From Prorocentrum cordatum (lineage: Eukaryota > Sar > Dinophyceae > Prorocentrales > Prorocentraceae): DNA of 64,000 bases. Below the pieces are notes generated by a model. That model was not told the origin of the DNA, searched no databases, and was given only the letters and a program-made list of their open reading frames with translations. The stretch is from assembly GCA_963575745.1 (NCBI GenBank), contig CAUYUJ010017793.1, positions 712,023 to 776,022 of the forward strand, read 5' to 3'. The position numbers were made by a program, and so were the translations under genes. Below, piece after piece: positions 34,553 through 44,555 of this stretch (positions are counted from its first letter, which is position 1; each line of letters begins with the position of its first letter).

Positions 34553-35640
34553 TCGAGAGTCACTGCGAGCTCCCGCCTGCCGCTACACAACCTCCTAACT
34601 ATGAAGCAACGGAAGGGTCGATTGTAATTGCGGGCCCCGCCCACTCCCACAACTCCCCTCATACAGTTGGGTAGCTCGAGCGTCACGGCGGGCGCACGGC
34701 CACTCACGTGCCCGTAATAATGATACGCTCGACAGTCACCGCGGGCATCCGCGTGGCCTGTCGAGCTCCAAAGAAATCAGTCGACCTGCGGAAGTAACAA
34801 CTAGTGCGTAGGCAAGACCGCATCTCTCTCCTCGTACCCCTCATCCTTTTTCTACTTCCCTTCCTCGTCCTCCTTCGCCTGCTCCTTCCCCTCTTCGCCA
34901 TATTCTCCCTCGGAAATGATCGCCCCCCTTCGCCCCAAAAAATGCAGCCGCATCCTAGACCGGACCACGAAGCCAAGGCAGTTGAGGAGTCCCAGCGCGG
35001 CCGCCGCGAAGACCTCCAGGAATGTGTTCCTCCTGCACCTTGTCCTCCCTACTCCTCCCCCTCCCCTCGAATTCGACATTTGGGCTCAAGATTGTCTCGG
35101 CGACTCCAACACAGACCCCCCGCAATAGCGCAACGCGAAGCTTTGTCCGAGAGCACTGGCAGTGACGACCTGAACAGCAGAGATATGAACAGCATGCTTG
35201 CCCGTCCTGGCACACAACCCTCACCCGGTCAGATCGAGCCGAGCTGGTAAGATCCTAGAAGGCTGCACCATCTTCGACACGATCATCCTTTCGAGTAACC
35301 AGAAGTCCCACAGCGAAAGCGCCCCAGCCAAAGCAGTCGGGAAGGAGTCTGAAACAAAGACGCAGGCTGCAAACATGGCGACCTCGCGAACAAGAGCTTG
35401 GGCATCACAACACTTCTACGAGAGCAACGACGGAAACTCTCTACTCCGATGAGAGCGCGCCTGCGGAAGCAGCACATATCCTGAACACTGAACGAACTGA
35501 CCTCGCAGGGGCTGGACGTGGACAAGCTAGCATTACTCGACTCATGCCTTTACGCTAATGCCCCCTCTCTCTAACTGTGGCCAATAGCAGAGACACGCCA
35601 GGCAACACTTGGCGGACTCTACGCGTCCCTGGAGATGGTA
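34553..35640. other. No gene recognised
   Basis: Three degenerate copies of a CTCGAGAGTCACTGCGAGC-like word occur near 34552, 34674 and 34729, each followed by C/G-rich sequence. No domain was found to 35640. Confidence 0.4.
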
Positions 35641-36104
35641 CTAACCGAAATCACTCGGATTATGTGCTTCGCGTTTGCAGGGAAGCGACGGCGCGGAGCT
35701 CACGCGGAAGGGCAAGCGGCGCGAGCGCTGCACGCTGGTCCCTGGATGCCCAGTGAAAACGAAACTGCTCGCAGGAGCTGGACAGCGCTTTACCGAATGA
35801 AGAGTGGCGGGGCGGGAGTGAGGGAGTGGGGAGGGGGAGGGGAAGAGGGAAGGGAATGAGGGGAAGATGAGGAGGAAGAGGGGGAGGAGGAGGAAAAGGA
35901 GGAGGAGGAGGAGGAGGGGGGGAAGGTGGGCGAAGAGGAGACAGGAGCAGCAGGAGCAGCAGGAGCAGCAGCACGCGTAGGATGAGAACATGAGGGAGGC
36001 CTGACGAAGGCGAGAAAGAGAGAGAGAGAGAGAGGGGAGAGGGAGAGAGAGGGAGAAAGAGAAAGAGAGAGAGAGAGAAGAAAATAAACAGAGAGAGAGG
36101 GAGA
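35641..36104. repeat. Purine-rich (GGA then GA) microsatellite
   Basis: GGGGAGGGGA words from 35815, AGGAGC units at 35945-35970 and GAGAGA runs at 36010-36100. Confidence 0.8.
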
Positions 36105-36245
36105 AATCGCTCGGGGCAGGTCCGCACCAACATTGACTTCGGACATGACACGGTGCTGGGCCGAGCGGCGGCCAGCTCGGGAGAGGGGATGCCCTTGGTC
36201 CAGCGCCGCTGGCCCCCAGTGCTGAGCACACTGACGGCCAGCCCC
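36105..36245. repeat. Dispersed 120-140 bp module, copy 1
   Basis: Starts GAAATCGCTCGGGGCAGG and runs to GAGCACACTGACGGCCAGCC. A close copy lies at 47628-47750. Copy 1 has a small insertion (about 36173-36200). Confidence 0.8.
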
Positions 36246-36355
36246 CCCCTCGAGGCGGGTGGATTGCTGTCTGAGCGGGCGCGGGGCCCGAAACCCTCCA
36301 ACGCGGCCTCCACGTGGTGCTCACTGTGGTCCTGTAGATGTGGCACAACGTATGT

Positions 36356-36400
36356 GGTGGAATCTGCGTGGCGCATGCCACTTGGCGCACTCTATCTGGC
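36356..36400. repeat. 45-bp direct repeat, left
   Basis: Begins GGTGGAATCTGCGTGG and ends CTCTATCTGGC. It is identical to 36768-36812. The 367 bp between them hold a spliced-leader-like segment and a GGCCATCTTGG satellite. Confidence 0.9.
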
Positions 36401-36407
36401 ACTCTTC

Positions 36408-36428
36408 CTTGAGCCAAAACGGCAACGC
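36408..36428 (-). other. Spliced-leader relic (minus strand)
   Basis: On the minus strand this reads GCGTTGCCGTTTTGGCTCAAG. It agrees with the dinoflagellate spliced leader at 18 of 21 places as I remember that sequence, including the whole 3' part TTTTGGCTCAAG. Genomic copies like this are known to arise when trans-spliced mRNA is reverse transcribed and integrated. A second identical copy, with the same seven upstream bases, is at 43709-43729. Confidence 0.75.
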
Positions 36429-36437
36429 AACATAGGA

Positions 36438-36767
36438 GAGGACAGCCCATCCTGGAGGCCATCTTGGAGGCCATCTTGCGGGCCATCTTGGGCCATCGTC
36501 ACCATCATCATTCCCATCACCAACGTATTGGGACCATATTGGAAGCCATGTTGGGCCATCTTGGCAATATTGCTTGCCTCTTCGGCGCCTTGGAGGCCAT
36601 CTTGGGAGCCATCTTGGGCCATCTTCGTGGAAGCCATATTGGAGGCCATCTTGGGGGGCCATATTGGGCCATCGTCACCATCATCATTACCATCATCAAC
36701 GTCTTGGGACAATCTTGGAGGCCACCTTGGGCCATCTTGGCAATGCTGCATGCCATCTTCGGCGCCC
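36438..36767. repeat. GGCCATCTTGG satellite, copy 1
   Basis: Words of GGAGGCCATCTTGG repeat with a 12-15 bp step. A block with CATCGTCACCATCATCATT occurs at about 36494 and 36671, giving a 177-bp higher-order period identical to that of copy 2 (43738-44125). Confidence 0.85.
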
Positions 36768-36812
36768 GGTGGAATCTGCGTGGCGCATGCCACTTGGCGC
36801 ACTCTATCTGGC
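36768..36812. repeat. 45-bp direct repeat, right
   Basis: Second identical copy of 36356-36400, directly at the right edge of the satellite. Confidence 0.9.
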
Positions 36813-36831
36813 GCTACCTCTCTGGTGCAGT

Positions 36832-36990
36832 CTGGCGACGACAGCGACGACTGATGACGCGAACTGTTTCGGCTTGCGCTCTCCAGAGGAGGTGCGCACA
36901 TCGATCCCTCATCCTGCCGCGCGGGCATGCGGCGCGCGCATCTCAGAAGACTGTCATCTTCAGGACCGCCTCGAGGGGCGCCGAGGCGCC
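36832..36990. repeat. Shared 3'-flank repeat, copy 1
   Basis: Matches 41276-41430 over about 150 bp. The best-conserved cores are CCAGAGGAGGYGCGCA, ATCGATCCCTCATCCT and GCATCTCAGAAGAC. It lies about 100 bp past the stop of the minus-strand frame ending at 37090. Copy 2 lies directly past the stop of the transposase gene. Confidence 0.75.
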
Positions 36991-37089
36991 CTGTGGGCCT
37001 CCCAGCGGCCCCTGCTCCGTCATCTGGAAGAAGAATTGCCAGTGGCGGTCGACAGAACGCAGCACCATGTCCTTGAAGGCCTTCCGTGA

Positions 37090-37956
37090 TCAGAAGGTGA
37101 ACTTCTTCATCGCCAAGTAGACAGTGACGGTCGCAAGCTCGTCGTCACAGAAGACCACAGCGCAACGGAGAACGTTTCCTTCGTCGTGCAGGTGCATGAG
37201 CCAGGTCCCCTCCCCCTCGTCGGGCAAGGCGGCTGTCGGGATCAATTCCTTGATGGTGAGGATGGACTTCGCCTCGAGATACGTGACTCCAGAAAGATCG
37301 CGCTCGGCGTGTTCACGGACCAGTTGCACGAGCTGCTGCGTGAGAGCCGGCGTGCCATAATCGCCCAGAGCCGTCGGCACCGTGATGAGCACGCTCGAGA
37401 GGTCCTGCGCGGGCACCAGGCTCAGTTCGATGGGGGCGTCGCTGTACTCGCAGCTGCGAATCAAGCTGTAGAAGGGCAAGTGCTTTTTCTCCCGAAGACG
37501 CACCACGAATGCCAGCGGCTGCTGCGCTACATAGTGGCTGGCCGCGAGGGCAAAGACTTCGGCGTCCGACTGCGTTTCCGCGCCCTGCTCCTCCACGACG
37601 AGCCTCGCTTTCTCGGCGGCGACCCTGCCCGTGTCTATGCGCACGCCGTCGTATGCCTTCGCGAGGTGCTTGAAGGGCCGCTGGCGCGCGAAGTCGCAGG
37701 TGTGCATCGTCACGTAGGACTCGGCCATCTGCCAGAAGTGGGCGAAGCAACTGCCCTCAACCCACGTCACAGAGGGGTCGTCCTTCAGCGCGGCATACTG
37801 TTCAGGCATGGCCGACGCGGCAGCCCATCGCAGGAACCACGACAGCCGCTTCAGCTTCTTCAAGAAGTCCTCGCAGTCAGGGCCCAGGAGGGTCGTCCTT
37901 CTTTCCGTGGATCGCCACGAGGATAACGTCCTTGCCAAGTGCCCCTGGAGGCCCAA
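37090..37956 (-). pseudogene. C-terminal part of the D5-like block, unknown domain
   Basis: A 288-codon minus frame continues the coding block of the next three entries. The useful part starts near 37885 with CEDFLKKLKRLSWFLRW, after which SVTWVEGSCFAHFWQMAE and HLAKAYDGVRID follow. The first residues of the frame are read in the wrong phase, since they overlap the previous frame. It ends in AMKKFTF and a stop at 37090. The acidic and hydrophobic pattern and the lack of other stops suggest real coding until recently. I do not recognise the domain. No membrane segment or signal is seen. Confidence 0.45.
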
Positions 37957-38731
37957 GTTCTCTCAGACACACCCCGTCGCGGTCCTCGCGGGTTTCCTTC
38001 AGCAGGACGAGCTCTGGGGCGAAGGCCGCCTTCACATCCTCCGCGAGCCGCGAGTGCTGGAGCAGCTGTTCGCTGAACGTCAGGCACGCCGCGACCTGGT
38101 CCAGGTCCACGGTCCGGAGGAAGGCTATCATCTGCAAATACTGCGGCATGTTCTGGGCGGCGGGGAAGTCACCCGCCGTCGCGTGCTCGCGGGACACCCA
38201 CGGCCTGCTCATCGTGTACTGCACCCGCACCGTGTGGACATGAGAAAGGGCCACCCTGCCTGCAAGCTGCCGCCGCTTCTCAGCGCCTGGTTCAGCAGCG
38301 TCGCTCGACACGCGCCCCAGCGCCCTGCTGGGGGGGAGGGACGCCACGGCGGCCGCGAAGCGCCGCACCGCGTCCAACTTCTCGATGCGCTTCCTGATCG
38401 CCGACTCCTCTTCCTTCTGGGCATTGGACCGGCGGCCCCTGCCCTCCGCACCCCCGCCTTCGTCCTCCCGCGGCTCCGCCGCAGCGGCAGGGCGCTTCAC
38501 CCTCTTCATGGGGTGGCCTGGCGCTGGGGCGGCCAGCAACCTTTGCAGGGCCTCGATCGCGAGCTCCGCGTTCTGCACGTAGGCCACGTTGTCAACGAGC
38601 TTCTTCTTCGCGTTCTTGACGTCGATGGCCTCGGGAAGCACCCCTGGGTGCTGGAGCGTCGACGCCGCCGCACCGAAGGTCATCCATCGTGTACTTGAAG
38701 GGGGAGACAGGGACGACAGAAGCGCCGTCAC
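37877..38731 (-). pseudogene. Middle part of the D5-like block (charged, helical)
   Basis: The phase changes from the helicase frame near 38695, joining KYTMDD to FGAAASTLQHPG. The segment then has a lysine/acid-rich stretch (AIDVKNAKKKLVDNVAYVQN, KRVKRPAAAAEPREDEGGG) that may carry a nuclear localisation signal. After it come SREHATAGDFPAAQNMPQYL and TFSEQLLQHSRLAEDVKAAF. It ends at 37877, where the last part again goes out of phase. No family is recognised. Confidence 0.45.
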
Positions 38732-40586
38732 GATGCTGCGCCTTGGTCGCCTGGAGTTCCCATAATCCTGAGCAAGGGAGGTCGTCCCTCAGCTGCTGCC
38801 GATTCTTGCTCGAGCCCTCTATCCGCCGAGATCGCTGGTTGAAGTACGAGAGGGTCATGGCTCCCAGCCCTCTGTCGCAAGTCTCGCGGAGCAGCGCTAC
38901 CGCGAACTCGCGCTCCTTGACGCTCGCCGACGCGGGCGCCTGCAACAAGAACTCGTCGGCGTCGACCTCCACCATCACGCCTGCCAGTAGAGACTGGTTG
39001 TCCGACACGGAGGGGGCTCCGAGGCTGCACGCGCGACGCATGTAGCGCTCGGTGACGCCCAGGTCCTTGCCGCCGCGCGAGTACTGCACTATGAAGTCCT
39101 GGCACTGCTGCTCCCCGTTGCTCGCCTCGAAGACGTGCTGCGCGCGATTCCAGGCTGCCGCGCATTGACTCGCCTGGAACATGCGCGCGAAGGACGGATC
39201 TCGAGCGAATATGCCGCACTCCTCGTGCTCGGGGAAGTGTGCGTCCAGGAACTGCTCGTCGAACAGGCGGGCAGCGATTTTTATCACGCAGGACCTCCTC
39301 ATGATGGATTCGAACTCCTGCTCGGTGAGGTCGTTGGAAGCGAGCATGGAGTTAACTTCGAGCTTGACCCACCCAATCAACCTGATCATGCGGGTCAGCA
39401 CGGCATAGGGGAGACGCCCCGTCAGACCCTCGCCGCAGAGGAACTTCTTCCACTGGTGCAGAAGCAACTTCTTCTTGGATCCTTGGGGCCGCTCCTGGCC
39501 TGAAAACACGAACCCCCCTGCGAGGAGCTCCACGCGCTTTCGGAGCTCTTCGTCGTCGTAGAATACGAACGGGTCGAAATACTTGTGAAGCTCGTCGCCC
39601 ATCGACGTCGCGATGAGGTCGGTGAAGAGGGAGAGGCCGCAGCCGCCCGCACCGAGGAAGATGTAGCACTGGAGCACGTTCAGGCCGCGCTTCGCTATGG
39701 CCAGCGCAGAGCGGATAGCGTTGAGGGCCTCGAAATTACACCAGAAAGTGCTGGACAGGAACTTTTTCACGTCGTCCGTCGCGGCCTTCAAGACTGGGTC
39801 GTCCAGGGGCCGCTCTGGGCCCTCGTCCTCCGTGCCCTCATCCTCGTGCGTGGCCGGGGCCAGCGAGGAGTCCATGCAGAAGAAGAAGAAGTCCTTCGGC
39901 GTGGGCATCCCGTCTACCACGACCAGCGGCTGCACGACCACGCCGCCGGCCGTCATCATGGGGACATCGTACTTGACAGCGCGGTCGAGGTAGCACACCC
40001 CGCGCGCGGGGGTGACCGACGTGCTACACCACTCCGTGAAGTTCTTGACCACGGAGCCCCCCTGCATGAGCTCGGACCCGCGCTTCTTGCCGAAGGATCG
40101 GATACACACAGCAACGTCGATATGCCATGGCAGTTTCAGCTTCTTCGCCTTGGGCCCCTCGTCCTCATCGCCATCGCGGGGAGGGCGCCCGTCGCCTCCC
40201 TCGCCCACAGCTGGAGCGCGCTGCTGTGGGGGGCCGCCTGGCTCGCCCACGTCGGCCACGGCCTCTTCCTGATCGCCCGACCCCTTGTTCCACAGGGAAA
40301 AGTGCTCGAACATTTGAAGGCATTCTTCGCTGTCTGCTCGATGCCATCGCCGTCGGACGACTTGATAATGGCGCCAATCTTCTCCAGTATGCTGTTGGCA
40401 TCTCGCCTCACATCCTTGCCGACGCAGCGAAACATGCCCTCCAGTCGGTTCATGAAGAGGCGGAAGTGGGCATACATACCCTCGGGAAACAGGCCGGTGT
40501 AGGCTCTCCACCCGCCGCTGTTCGGGTCGAAGAAGCGCGCGCGGCCGTCGACGCTGATGACGCGAGCGCGGCCGAGAGCCAGCCAC
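38592..40586 (-). pseudogene. SF3/D5-like helicase part
   Basis: Only the part from about 40320 down to 38690 is in the coding phase. YIFLGAGGCGLSLFTDLIAT fits the Walker A place of superfamily 3 helicases, but the invariant lysine is leucine. FVFSGQERPQG, with KKFLCGEGLTGRLPY after it, fits the acidic (Walker B-like) and K...R-x-x-Y blocks. LIGWVKLEVNSML gives the asparagine of motif C, and MRRSCVIKIAARLFDEQF resembles the R-R...F segment of D5-type primase-helicases. Such enzymes unwind DNA at replication origins of large DNA viruses and related elements. The family is inferred by motif order. The lost lysine suggests an inactive or unusual ATPase. Confidence 0.5.
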
Positions 40587-41047
40587 ATCAAGGTGACGAA
40601 CTCGTTCGTGGCAAATTCGCCGAACCGACGGTTGTACACGGCGAGGGCGGCAGTTGCAAGCCTCATGTACTCCTCGGGCCAGTCGGCGTACTTCTCCATG
40701 ATCCCCTTCTCGACACGACGGCTTTCAAAACGGATGCCCTCCCGAGGCGCGCGCTGGAAACGCTTGGTGTTGCGGGCGACATCCGACATGACCTGGGACA
40801 GCTCCACTTCGCACTTCTCGAACACCGCCTTGGACTCCTGGGCCCCCGGGAAGCGCTTGCGCCCCTCGAACACCTCCGAGGGGGGGCCGACCGCCCTGGC
40901 CCGCGGCGCAGCTTGAGATAGGCGTTGCGCCGCACCTTGCGACGCGGGGTCTCCTGCGGGCGCTTCGCTGTCCCCAAGGTCCAAGAGGGCACCCAAGCTT
41001 CCCGTCAAATCGACCGCCCCCCCCTCGCCCTCGCCCGCGAAACTCAT
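40136..41047 (-). pseudogene. N-terminal part of the D5-like block
   Basis: It starts MSFAGEGEGGAVDLTGSLGA at 41047, a plausible true start since no stop-free extension with motifs lies upstream. It then has a region SRRVEKGIMEKYADWPEEYM and VISVDGRARFFDPNSGGWRA, which resembles the D5 N-terminal domain preceding SF3 helicases. The phase is lost near 40310 (TAKNAF in this frame, MFEHFSLWNKG in the next). The rest of this frame down to 40136 is noise. Together with the three following parts, about 1,300 codons are open apart from three single-phase shifts. Confidence 0.45.
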
Positions 41048-41275
41048 GCCGCCCAGAAGTGTAGATCGCGTCGGGTGGGCGCGCAGCGCTGCGGCTGACT
41101 CGAACCAAAGCAGCTGCGTGCATCCGAGTGCCAGGTCGGAGGGGCGAGCAGAACCCTGATACCGAGGAGTCGGATAATGAGGATCAGATGGTCTCTAGTA
41201 GCAACGGTTGGTGCTGGCGGGCCTGTTTCACACGATGGCCCTCCCACTCTGAAGAGAACGACAGGCAGGTGGCAG
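41048..41275. other. Upstream region of the D5-like block
   Basis: No spliced-leader-like segment or promoter motif is seen. Dinoflagellate promoters are poorly defined, so this carries little weight. Confidence 0.4.
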
Positions 41276-41430
41276 TGGCGACGGCGATGGATAATGACGA
41301 TATGAGGACGCGAATTGTCTCAGCTTCCGCTTCCAGAGGAGGCGCGCAGATCGATCCCTCATCCTACCATGCGAGCGCACGGCTAGCGCATCTCAGAAGA
41401 CATTCACCTTCAGGAGCGCCTCAATGAGCC
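41276..41430. repeat. Shared 3'-flank repeat, copy 2
   Basis: Counterpart of 36832-36990 in the same orientation. It abuts the stop of the transposase gene (minus strand, stop at 41431). Confidence 0.75.
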
Positions 41431-43674
41431 TCAGCGGGGCGCAGCTCTTCGCTTCTTGTTGAAGGTGTGGCGCTTCGTGCCCTGCGGCTTCTCCTGCGGG
41501 GGGCGCTTGGAGGGGAAACGCTTACGAACCCCTGGGAGAGCAACTCCTCGGCTGCTGCTCGCTGCAGCCCCGCCCTCGCTCTTAGCCCTGGCCGCGCGAA
41601 TGCGCCCCCTGTGCTCAAGGCGTCGCGCGACCAGGGGCGCATCTGCAGCTCGCACGGCAGCCCACTCATCGTCGAACAAACGGAAGTCCGACAGCGCATG
41701 CAGGGCGACGGCGCGCTGGCCTGCCTGCGACAGCGTCGGGCAATACTCTGCAGAGTTGTGGGCGAGCAACGTCAGATCGCCGAATGCCTTGATCGTTAAG
41801 AGGAGCGTGGATTGATAGAACAGGCCGTGGAAGCGGAATCGGTGATTTATCTCTGCGTTCAGGGCCTCCACCGCAGCGGCTCCCGAAGACAACTGCGCTC
41901 GCTGCTCCTCTGGCACGAGTAGGAGGCGACGCTGGTTATTGAGAACGTAACTCAAGCGCTGGGGGCTGGTGGCTCGCCAGAGAGCCACGTGCACAGGCCC
42001 GACCTTCACCGACGGCTTCCTGCGGACCTCCACTGGGAAAGCGGCGCAGGGCGCGGCGAGATCCTCCAGGTAATCCTCCACCGAGCAATACGGGGCACTC
42101 CCATCCAGATCCTGCAGGCGGTTGGCCGCCGCGTCGGGCGCCATGCTGCACTTGGCGATCCAGTCTCGCGCAACCAGGGTTCGCTTAGACATTTGCACGG
42201 CCCCGCTCGGCTGGGGGAGCTGCCCGCGGCCGTCAACCTTGTTCCACTTAGCCTGCATCGCCCGCAGCGTCTGCTCCGCCGAGGTCTCGGCCCTGCCCTG
42301 CGCAGACTCGAACAGGAACGCTACGTGGACGAGGTCGAGAACGAGAAACTCCAAGTTCGGCATCACAGCTTTGAGCTGCGCCAGAAACTCTGGGCCAGGC
42401 GAATCCGTTGCCACGGTGCGCACCTGGGCCAAACAAGCGGCGGGCACATGCTGGGTGAGCTCTCGGGCGATGTCCTCTCCGCTCTCGCTCTTGGCCCCCA
42501 CGCAGCAGACCACGGCCCCTGTCCGCCCGCGGACTGCGACGATGCGACGCACCGCCTCCGCGCCAGGAATTGCCGCAGCTTCTCGAACGGCAGCCTTCTC
42601 CCGGTAATCCGCCTGTCCGGCGATGCCGCGGCATGGGCGAAAGAGGCCGTCCGGGGACAAGCGTTGGAATTCGCCGTGCCCCTTGCATTCCTCGAGCGCC
42701 GACGCGCGCTGGCGAATCATCCCTTCCGAATACAGTGCCTCCTCAACCAAGGTCCTCCAGAACATCTCTTGCGCGTAAGGAATGTGCTCAGCCAGGTCGC
42801 ACTTCATTCGTAGATAATGTAGAACAATCCGTGCGCGGACTTCCTGGAAGGCGAAACCGCACGAGAGGAATTCGGCGCAGTACATCTCGCAGAAAGCTCT
42901 GGCGACGCACGCGCAACCGATGCGAAGGCATTGCGCAGGGTTGGAACTGACCACCGTTGCTCGGACGAACTAAACCACATTGGCGTCGAGGAGGAGGACA
43001 ACGGGGCGATCGTTGAATGCTTGCACGTCGCCACATACTGCGCCGAGTATCGCTGCGCTCCGAGCCAGATAATCGCGCCGTACCCTGCACACCATGCGAT
43101 CGTGGTCAAACAACGTGGCCATGACCCTCAACTGCACCGCCCCCGCGGCCGTGAAATTGGCGCCGCCCAAACGCAGACCACCAGCGATTCCCCTAGCCGC
43201 CTGTTGCTTCGCGCAATGACGCGCATCTACGCGGCGACAGAGACGGGAGACCGAGCCACGCAACCATCGAAGCTCGGGGCAGAACGGGCAGGCGATCCCC
43301 CGGCCGTCGCTGGGCAACGATGCAGGAAAGGCTCTCTGTAACTGCCTCTTTGTCATATTCCTGACTTGAGAGAGGAACGACTGGATCTCCTCCTTCTGGG
43401 CGCCCCCGAAATCGACGCTCGCAAACACCTCGACCCCATCCATGCGACTGCCCTGAGCGAGCACGGGGGGGCTGCTCTCAGGCCCTTCATTGGCATCCCG
43501 AAGAATGTCCAGTGGGATCTGATCTGGCTGGGATACCGCAGCCCCCACCAGCTCCTGATCTTGGTTGCAGCAGAAGAAGAACTCGGACGCTGGGGTCTGG
43601 TCTGGTTGAGAGCTTGGTGCCTCCAGCGGGGCCCGGTCTGGCAGGCACCCGAAAAAGGACTCGAAACGAGCCAT
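41431..43674 (-). pseudogene. DDE-type transposase gene with one in-frame TAG
   Basis: It starts ATG at 43674, 34 bases past the spliced-leader relic at 43709. The frame runs to a TAG at 42970-42972 and then continues in the same phase to 41431, about 750 codons. The N-terminal part has ACPFCPELRWLRG followed by a His/Cys-rich finger, then RVMATLFDHDR. The C-terminal part has VRGRTGAVVCC, VRTVATDSPGPEFLAQL (an Asp of the catalytic triad), NLEFLVLDLVHVAF and AAAVEALNAEINHRFR (the E block preceded by a small-residue stretch). The end is basic (KRHTFNKKRRAAPR). These are features of a transposase with RNase H fold. The family name is unknown to me. It acts on DNA ends, but its own termini were not identified. 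Confidence 0.6.
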
Positions 43675-43708
43675 GCTGTCACTGCGCCTTGCCGATCAGC
43701 AAGGCCTC

Positions 43709-43729
43709 CTTGAGCCAAAACGGCAACGC
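43709..43729 (-). other. Spliced-leader relic upstream of the transposase
   Basis: Identical to the relic at 36408-36428. On the minus strand TTTTGGCTCAAG ends 34 bases before the ATG at 43674, the arrangement expected for a trans-spliced mRNA copied back into the genome. Confidence 0.8.
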
Positions 43730-43737
43730 AACATAGA

Positions 43738-44125
43738 TGGCCATCCTGGAGGCCATCTGGGAGGCCATCTTGGAGGCCATCTTGGGGGCCATCTTAGCCC
43801 ATCGTCACCATCATCATTCCCATCATCAACGCATTGGGACCATCTTGGAAGCCATCTTGGGCAATCTTGGCAATCTTGCATGCCATCTTCGGCGCCTTGG
43901 AGGCCATCTTGGGGGCCATATTGGGCCATCTTCGTGGAGGCCATATTGGAATACAAATTGGGGGCCATATGGGGCCATGGTCACCATCATCATTACCATC
44001 ATCAACGTCTTGGGACCATCTTGGAGGCCATCTTGGGCCATCTTGGCAATGTTGCATGCACTCTTCGGCGCCTTGGAGGTCATCCTGGCCCATCTTCTCG
44101 GAGGCAATCTTGGAGGCCATCTTGG
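43738..44125. repeat. GGCCATCTTGG satellite, copy 2
   Basis: Same unit and same 177-bp higher-order period as copy 1 (CATCGTCACC or CATGGTCACC blocks at about 43801 and 43978). It begins right after the spliced-leader relic, as copy 1 does. Confidence 0.85.
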
Positions 44126-44165
44126 ATACCAGACCAGATCAGAGCAGACAAGACCATCCTAGACC

Positions 44166-44202
44166 AGACCAGAACGACGACGAGGACGAGGACGAGGACG
44201 AC

Positions 44203-44234
<32 letters not shown>

Positions 44235-44330
44235 CGAGGACGACGACGACGACGACGACGACGAGGACGAGGACGACGACGACGACGACGACGGCGACGG
44301 CGACGACGACGACGCCAGAGCCGCAACTGG
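44166..44330. repeat. GAC triplet array
   Basis: ACGACGACGAGG triplets. It separates the satellite from the tail of the glycosyltransferase-like gene. Confidence 0.95.
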
Positions 44331-44555
44331 CAAAATTTTGTCTTACAGCGGTTTCTGACGACGACGACGACGATTTTTTGCTGCGCCTTCCGCCTGGCGT
44401 AACACCGTCGATTGATCTCCTGCCTAGACATGGCGGACCCATGCAGAGGCCGCCTGCCCCACTTCACACCGTAGCCCCTAATATCATGGCCTTTGCTGCG
44501 ACGGTCGCGCTCGGTCCGCGCACTGGCCCCGCCGGCCACGACAGTGCGTTTGCGG

